Positions 58,643 through 64,000 of a stretch of DNA of 64,000 nt are shown one piece after another. The notes beneath the pieces were generated by a model. That model had not been told where the DNA came from. It made no database searches and was given only the letters and a program-made list of their open reading frames with translations. Position numbers and translations under genes: made by a program. Source of the stretch: Beta vulgaris subsp. vulgaris (Eukaryota; Streptophyta; Magnoliopsida; Caryophyllales; Amaranthaceae); contig NC_079209.1 in the NCBI RefSeq assembly GCF_026745355.1, positions 3,541,795 to 3,605,794 of the forward strand, written 5' to 3'. Every line of letters begins with the position of its first letter. Within the stretch, counting starts at the first letter, position 1.

Positions 58643-58711
58643 TTAAAGAGCAAACTTCTTTAACCTCTCAGTAATCCTTGCAACTCCATGGCTTGTTGCG
58701 TCCTCCCTAAT
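58643..58711 (-). pseudogene. Orphan last exon of a third bHLH gene
   Basis: The 69-bp reading has an AG acceptor directly upstream (GGTTAG then ATTAGGGAGG). It encodes IREDATSHGVARITERLKKF plus two residues and a stop. It is the same length and phase as exon 3 of bHLH-1 and bHLH-2 and similar in sequence (ATSD-ARIT-LKKF pattern). No matching exon 2 (VFHTIHA region) or exon 1 lies between here and 60776. Either the exons are beyond 64000 in a long, transposon-filled intron, or the gene is a relic. Confidence 0.75.
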
Positions 58712-59365
58712 CTAACCAAAAAAAATAATATGCGAAAGGACAATATATAATTCTCAAGATCTGTATTACATAAACTCATCACATAGATAGCAAACATTAG
58801 TATGATTTTATGTTATTGCACATGTATTCAGAATTAGATGTTTTTATTTTTCACATTTTGGAAAAATTGACACTGCAAATTCGAAATTTGGAGTCCTCCC
58901 ATATCAATTCCACATTTAGTACTTTATCCGCTTTGAAATAAGTGAAATACTTCTTTCTTTGATGTGAGAGTTTATTGAGATGAGTGTTTCATTTATTCGA
59001 TATCGAAGGAAGTATATAACCATATTTGGGAAATTGAGATTATTCTCCCTATATTGATTATTCAAAGGTGATCAATTCAATGGGTACAAAAACAAATTCA
59101 CGTGTAATGCTTTAATAAATCTAGATAGTAACTTATTTAGACCCTAAACAAGTTCAAATAAGCTTAGTTATTAAGGAATAAAGGTTTTCAAATAAGTTCA
59201 AATTCAGCAAAAATATAAGGCTTGACATACTCTTAAAATAAGTTCAAATAAAGACTAATAAATTCATATAAGTAAAAATAAGTTGCAAATAATGGACTCT
59301 AAGTGACTTATTGAGTTATCGTCCATCATTATTACTAGTACAATACTTTTTATTTTGTAAAATGA
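58712..59365. other. AT-rich stretch, possible bHLH intron
   Basis: If the orphan exon belongs to a live gene, this is intron 2. Loose AAGTTCAAATA words near 59150-59270. No other feature. Confidence 0.35.
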
Positions 59366-59490
59366 AGGATATCTTGGCCTAATGGTTAATAATATTGAGG
59401 TGCTGTGAATGATAGGTCACAAGTTCGGATCCCCTATCCCTTTCTTAGTTTCTTTGTATTGCATTCATGGCTCATATGGATTAAAAACAA
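59366..59490 (+). repeat. tRNA-derived SINE, copy 2
   Basis: Box A TGGCCTAATGGTTAAT, box B AAGTTCGGATCC (59421-59432), then TTTCTTTGTATT, GGCTCATATGGATT and an A-rich end. Same family as 36122-36245, including the GAGGTGCTGTGAATGATAGG segment between the boxes. Confidence 0.7.
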
Positions 59491-59589
59491 TACTTTTTGT
59501 AATCCAATCCACCCTTTAAAATAAATTTAACAAATCCATGAAACAACATTTGTCACTATTCTGAAACTGAAAAGGTCTCAAATAGATTA

Positions 59590-60775
59590 TTGTAGAATGA
59601 TTAAATTTTGAGTTTTTTTTTTCAGAAACAATCTTTTGAAAGTGTCATTTTGTAAGAAACAAACCTTATAATTTTTTTTTTGTGAGAAACAACCTTTAAA
59701 CTCTATTCTCTTGTCAAATCAGACCCTTCGACCATTTTTTGCCATTGACTTGATTTTTCTGGCAAAGATTTTTTTTTTACCCCCTTCTCTCTCTTTTCCC
59801 CTCTAATTTCTTTCTAATAAACCCACCCTAAAAAAACATTAACTCTCTTGCTTTCCCATCTATTTCTGGAATCCAGAGCAGTTCAATCTCTCTTTTCGTC
59901 CTTTGTGGCTGCAATGGGGTCCAAGGAGTGGCAAGGCAAGGAAAATTTGAGCGACATGAAAGGGCAAAAGAGTAAATTAGAGCAACAATCTGAGGAGAGA
60001 GAATTCGCCATTGTTACCGGCGAAGCTCTTCCTTCAACAAGAAGTAAAGGCGAATTACTCGTGGACAGAAGCCCATAGAGCCGCTGCTAAACGAGCCACT
60101 CATCTTCTCGCTGAACTCGCTAAAAATGGTTCGAATCTATCACCTCAGTTTTTTGTCTCCATTCTTACTAGCTGGGGGAAATTTTCTTAGGTTAACAATA
60201 TTGAAGGGCCATGCATGGTTTCTTACTGGTTAATGGCAACAAGCTGAATTTTTTGTGCAACGACCATGGTGATGAGAGAAAGGAGAGGAAATGACAAGTT
60301 CACATGCAGGAGATTCAATTGGAGGCTGACATTTGAAAAAAGAGGAGCGAGAATGTTTTTTTAGGTTTGAAATAGGGGGCTCTGCCCTCGGCTTCCGGCC
60401 AGGTGCTGATGCGGTGGCTTCTTTGCGAAGCAGAAGGCGAGAGGGTGAGGGTGGAGGATGGAGAATGGGGTGAGGCAGAAGGTTGGGGTGGGGCTGGGAG
60501 GAGAGAGGGAGAGAGATGCTGCATGACATAATGAGGGGTTAGGCTGGGAAGGAAGTGAAAGAGAGGATAGAGAGAGAAATTGGAGGGAAAAAGATAGGGA
60601 AGGGGATTAAAAAAAGTTTTCGCCGGAAAAATCAAGTCAATGTCAGAAAATGGTCGAAGGGTCTGATTTGACAAAAAAATAGAGTTTAAATGTTGTTTCT
60701 CACAAAAAAAAAAATTATAAAGTTGTTTCTCACAAAATAACACTTTTAAAAAGCTGTTTATGAAAAAACTCTTAA
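59590..60775. mobile_element. Long-TIR MULE-like element with possible captured sequence
   Basis: Terminal inverted repeats of about 200 bp: the left AAAGTGTCATTTTGTAAGAA, TCAGACCCTTCGACCATTTT and GACTTGATTTTTC segments recur inverted at 60770-60580. The interior is GC-richer and gene-like. One frame at 60022-60150 reads NYSWTEAHRAAAKRATHLL without stops, preceded by Glu/Lys-rich codons from 59910. This is the layout of a Pack-MULE. The source gene is not recognised, and no 9-bp duplication could be fixed. Confidence 0.6.
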
Positions 60776-60971
60776 AATTTTAGATAATTTGAGAAGAAAA
60801 CTTAAAATAAATATGTTCCCCAAAATATCTCGAGTCCTAATCTTAAGCTCTAATAATGTGAATATTACCCTTCCTCCTAAATATATAAAAAAAATTCCCT
60901 CGAAAGAAAGGGCTCGTATTTCCTCGGGAGAAAGGCGGCGCTCAACCCTAGGGGGTGATTCTCTTCCAATT

Positions 60972-62411
60972 ATGGAGGGGGATTTGATAAAAAAGTGCCA
61001 GAATCTCAGAATTAATGATGCGGAGACAGAAATTGTTGACGTTGGAGACTTTAATGTTGCAGAAAACCCAGAACAAGTATCTTTACTATTAGTAGGGCGA
61101 GTTATAACTGAGAAGAATTTTAATGTCGAAGCGTTTAAAAGAACCATGACTATGGCGTGGACCGTGTCAAAACGACTCGTCATTAGGATGATTGGCCCTA
61201 ACAAGTTTATTTTTCAATTTTTTCACTGGAAGGACAAAGCAAAAGTTTTGGAGGGGAGGCCATGGTCTTTCGACAATCAGTTACTGGTGCTAAGTGAGGT
61301 GTCGGGTAATGAACAGGCGTCGGAGGTGCAACTGAACTACTCGCCTTTTTGGATCCGGATAAAAGACCTTCCCTTTAACTGCCGCAATTATCAGGTGTGT
61401 AAAGCTATTGCTTTAAAACTAGGTTATGTTATGGAGGTTGATGATGATGGCTTCCATTTGGATAACTATATGAGGGTGCGGGTGATGCTGGATATAACAA
61501 AACCCCTATGTCGTTTTCAAAACCTTAAAGGGAAGGATGGGAGAATTATGAAGGTGACCTTCTCGTATGAAAGGCTACCTTTTTTCTGTTTCTTATGCGG
61601 GGTTATTGGCCATAGTGAAAAAGACTGCTGTAATACTGAGGATGATGACCAAGATAAGTCTATGGGATGGGGAAAATATCTTCGGGCTACGCCGCGACGA
61701 GGAGTGAAAAAATTCTTAGAGGAGGTGGAGGAGGTGCGCTCATGTCGTACGGTGTTGTTTGTGCCGAAGCCAGAGGATAATGGCAATATCGAGCCACCAC
61801 GTGATAAGGAGAGGTCGTTATCACAGGTTAGTCAATTCGTGGAGGAGGAATATCTGAATGTTGGGACTAGGGTGGAAAGTGTCGACAGGTCTCCTGGGAT
61901 GAGGGAGGGGAGTCAAATTAGGGAGGAAGAACTATTGGTTTTACGTGAAGAAGCGGTTGTAAAAGGAGGCTTATTAGAAGAGGTCGAAGAGGGGGCGAAA
62001 GAGAGAGTGTTTGAGGAGGGTAGTCTGCAGGGGGATGATGTAGCTGTTGGAGAAACAATAGGCAGTGGGTCAAAGGTCGAAGGAGGAGTTGCTAACAGTG
62101 GGCTGACGAAGGTGGGGACTGATACTGGACAACCATTGGAGACAGGGGTACGATTGACAGAACAGGAAAATGGAGGGAGAGGAGGTCACGGTGGGGGGCG
62201 AAAATGGAGGAAACAGGCCCGGGTTAAGGGTGACATGATGCTAGGTGTCGAGATGGATGGGGTGGAGGCAGGTCCGGGGGATAAAAGGTGCAGGGATGAG
62301 AATTGGGCAGTGGAGATAGGAATGGCTGGGAAGAAAATTTGTGTGGTGGACAATATATCTGGATGGCGTGAGGCGAGTACTGCCGAGGAGCAGGCTCGCC
62401 CAGCTCAATGA
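60972..62411 (+). CDS. L1 ORF1 protein (DUF4283, CCHC zinc knuckle)
   Basis: A 479-aa protein. I prefer the ATG at 60972 (MEGDLIKKCQNLRIND) because this N-terminus resembles other plant L1/gag-like ORF1 starts; the frame is open from 60789. DUF4283 covers about residues 20-170 (LLVGRVITEKNFNVEAFKRT; FQFFHWKDKAKVLEGRPWSF). The knuckle CFLCGVIGHSEKDC follows the LPFF motif. The C-terminal half is Glu/Gly/Val-rich and probably disordered, with a basic patch GGGRKWRKQARVKG. It binds LINE RNA to make the RNP. The stop overlaps the ORF2 start by ATGA, suggesting reinitiation or coupling. It appears intact. Confidence 0.88.
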   Translation: MEGDLIKKCQNLRINDAETEIVDVGDFNVAENPEQVSLLLVGRVITEKNFNVEAFKRTMTMAWTVSKRLVIRMIGPNKFIFQFFHWKDKAKVLEGRPWSFDNQLLVLSEVSGNEQASEVQLNYSPFWIRIKDLPFNCRNYQVCKAIALKLGYVMEVDDDGFHLDNYMRVRVMLDITKPLCRFQNLKGKDGRIMKVTFSYERLPFFCFLCGVIGHSEKDCCNTEDDDQDKSMGWGKYLRATPRRGVKKFLEEVEEVRSCRTVLFVPKPEDNGNIEPPRDKERSLSQVSQFVEEEYLNVGTRVESVDRSPGMREGSQIREEELLVLREEAVVKGGLLEEVEEGAKERVFEEGSLQGDDVAVGETIGSGSKVEGGVANSGLTKVGTDTGQPLETGVRLTEQENGGRGGHGGGRKWRKQARVKGDMMLGVEMDGVEAGPGDKRCRDENWAVEIGMAGKKICVVDNISGWREASTAEEQARPAQ

Positions 62412-64000
62412 GTCTTTTAAGTTTTAACTGTAGGGGGTTGGGCAATCCCTCTGCGGTTAGTAGTCTCCGGGAGTTGATTCGGAGAGAGGCCCCGTCTATT
62501 GTCTTTCTATCAGAGACAAAGATGAGTAGTGTGGAATTTGATAGAGTTCGAGGGAGACTAGGAGAGTTTCATTGTTTAGTCGTTGATTCGATGGGTAGGT
62601 CTGGGGGACTAGCATTACTATGGAGGAAAGATTTTCAGGTGGTTTTGCAATCTATGTCCGTTCACCATATTGATGTTGTAGTAACGACAGGTTTGGGAGA
62701 TAGTGAGTGGAGGTTTACTGGTTTCTACGGGTGGCCAGAAGTTCACAATCGGCATTTATCATGGCGGCTTTTGAAAAGTCTTGCGACACAATTGTGTATA
62801 CCTTGGCTGTGCATGGGGGACTTTAACGAAATATTATCTATCCAGGAGAAAAAAGGGGGTAATGAGAGGGCAGACTGGCAGATGTCAAACTTTAGAGAAG
62901 CTGTTGATGTTTGTGGGTTTAAAGACATTCCGTTTTCGGGATACGAATTTACTTACGACAATGGTAGAGAGGGAGTTGAGAATATCCAATGTCGTCTTGA
63001 TCGTGCTTTGGCTACGGGGGAGTGGTTGAAATTGTTCCCGGATGGTCACCTTTGGCATATCGAGCGCGAGTGGTCGGATCACTCACCAATCAAGCTCCTT
63101 CTATGGCCGCGAGTTCATCAGATACAGCTCGGCGCAAAACCGTTTAGGTTCGAACAGTTTTGGGTAAAAGAAGATGCGTGTGAAGGGGTGGTGGAAAATG
63201 CATGGATTGGGGAGAGTCTCTAGCGGCTAAGCTAGAGTTATGTGCGGTTGATTTGAAGGAGTGGGGAGATAAGAAATTCGGCCCTTCGTTTAAGGCATTG
63301 AAACAAAAACGAAAGGCCTTGTCGAAACTCAATAAAGGGGGTCTCACTATGCAGCAACTTGATAAGCGAAGGCGTCTGCTGAGAGAAATTTCGAGCCTTA
63401 TTGCAGTTGAGGAGAGTTACTGGAAACAACGGTCGCGGGTTCTATGGCTTGAAGGGGGTGACCGGAATTCTAAATTTTTTCACCAAAGGGCTTCGGGGAG
63501 GAAAAAGAAAAATACTATCCGTATGATCAAGGATGATGAGGGGGTCGAGCACCGTGGTGATGAAAATGTGGGTAGGGTGGCAGTGGATTATTTTCGCGGG
63601 CTCTTCTCTTCCTCTTGCCCGTCCCTTATTTCTGAGGCTCTTCACGAGTTCCAGGTACGAGTTAATGAGGAGATGAATCAGGTGTTAACGGCCGAGTACA
63701 ATGAAGAAGAAGTTCGCTTTGCTCTGAGCCAGATGCACCCGATTAAAGCGCCAGGGCCAGATGGAATGTGTCCGTTATTCTTCCAATCATATTGGCACAT
63801 TGTAGGCTCGACGGTGACTACTATGGTCCTCGGCATTCTGAAAGGTAATCCTATTCCTCGTTATCTGAATCGTACCTTTATCACCCTTATTCCGAAGAAG
63901 AGTAACCCCGAGCGGATGCAAGATTTTCGCCCTATTTCTCTATGCAATGTAGTCTATAAACTTGTCTCAAAGGTCCTTGCAAATCGCCTAAAAGTTTTTC
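62408..64000 (+). pseudogene. L1 ORF2: endonuclease and RT start, one frameshift, partial
   Basis: Starts MSLLSFNCRGLGNPSA. EEP endonuclease residues are visible: Asn in FNCRG, Glu in LSETKM, GDFNEI, and SDHSPIKLL. The frame stops at 63223. The true continuation lies in the frame of 63202-64000 (GESLAAKLELCAVDLKEW), so one base is gained or lost near 63205. That frame runs open to the window end through WLEGGDRNSKFFHQRASGR, KAPGPDGMCPLFFQSYW and FRPISLCNVVYKLVSKVL, the first RT blocks. The catalytic ADD motif and RNase H lie outside. A sequencing error at 63205 would make it intact. Confidence 0.85.

Larger units (their letters stand above)
60776..64000 (+). mobile_element. L1 LINE, continues past the window
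   Basis: ORF1 (60972-62411) and ORF2 (from 62408) overlap as ATGA. Only one frameshift is seen in 3 kb, so this is the best-preserved LINE here. The 5' boundary lies between the MULE end and ORF1; no duplication can be checked because the 3' end is outside. Confidence 0.88.

Noticed and set aside
60230..60743. Minus-strand Ser/Pro-rich ORFs
   Set aside because: They cross the right TIR and GA-rich tract of the MULE-like element; no domain or start context supports them.

Overview
The window is nuclear DNA from a flowering plant, probably a eudicot. It is AT-rich and packed with plant-type mobile elements: Stowaway and Tourist MITEs with TACTCCCTCCGT-type ends, L1 LINEs carrying RNase H, CACTA and hAT derivatives, Copia LTR elements and tRNA-derived SINEs. 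Its only convincing host genes are small bHLH transcription factors of the bHLH118/162-like group. Assignment to Caryophyllales is a guess from the look of the repeats.

Host genes. Two bHLH paralogues can be fully modelled from splice signals. bHLH-1 (+, 10582-14309, three exons, 181 aa) and bHLH-2 (-, 29721-31526, three exons, 171 aa) share intron positions and phase (0/0). Their introns are filled with MITEs. A third paralogue is represented by its last exon only (-, 58643-58711), about 2 kb before a MULE-like element and a LINE that runs off the window. The locus looks like a dispersed bHLH cluster pulled apart by insertions.

Layout. 1-2991: unassigned repeats, one carrying promoter-like motifs. 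2992-5930: truncated Copia element (LTR, PBS, gag, protease, integrase). 6.7-9.7 kb: MITEs, a LINE scrap and a foldback element. 9865-10160: solo LTR with a TATAT duplication just upstream of bHLH-1. 14779-19707: minus-strand LTR element with no recognisable genes, whose 3' LTR is split by two CACTA elements. 21.8-27.8 kb: two 5'-truncated L1 LINEs, one with a 17-bp target duplication. 28.3-33 kb: MITEs and bHLH-2. 34028-35142 and 37230-38801: two copies of a poly(A), target-duplicated retroposon with a conserved unknown ORF and no reverse transcriptase. 40594-42869: hAT element holding a CACTA element. 44575-45615: Tourist-like element swollen by a palindromic AAT/ATT microsatellite. 46578-54617: full-length L1 LINE with a 17-bp duplication and a 1.07-kb hAT element inside its RT (8-bp duplication). 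55845-57083: CACTA relic with a transposase-like tail. 59590-60775: long-TIR MULE-like element with possible captured sequence. 60776-64000: nearly intact L1 LINE on the plus strand.

Most transposon ORFs are broken. The youngest-looking coding element is the LINE at the right edge (one frameshift seen). The nesting gives relative ages: LTR element before its CACTA insertions, hAT host before its CACTA, LINE before its hAT, and a MITE-like repeat before the first retroposon copy. All calls come from reading the sequence; no database comparison was made.
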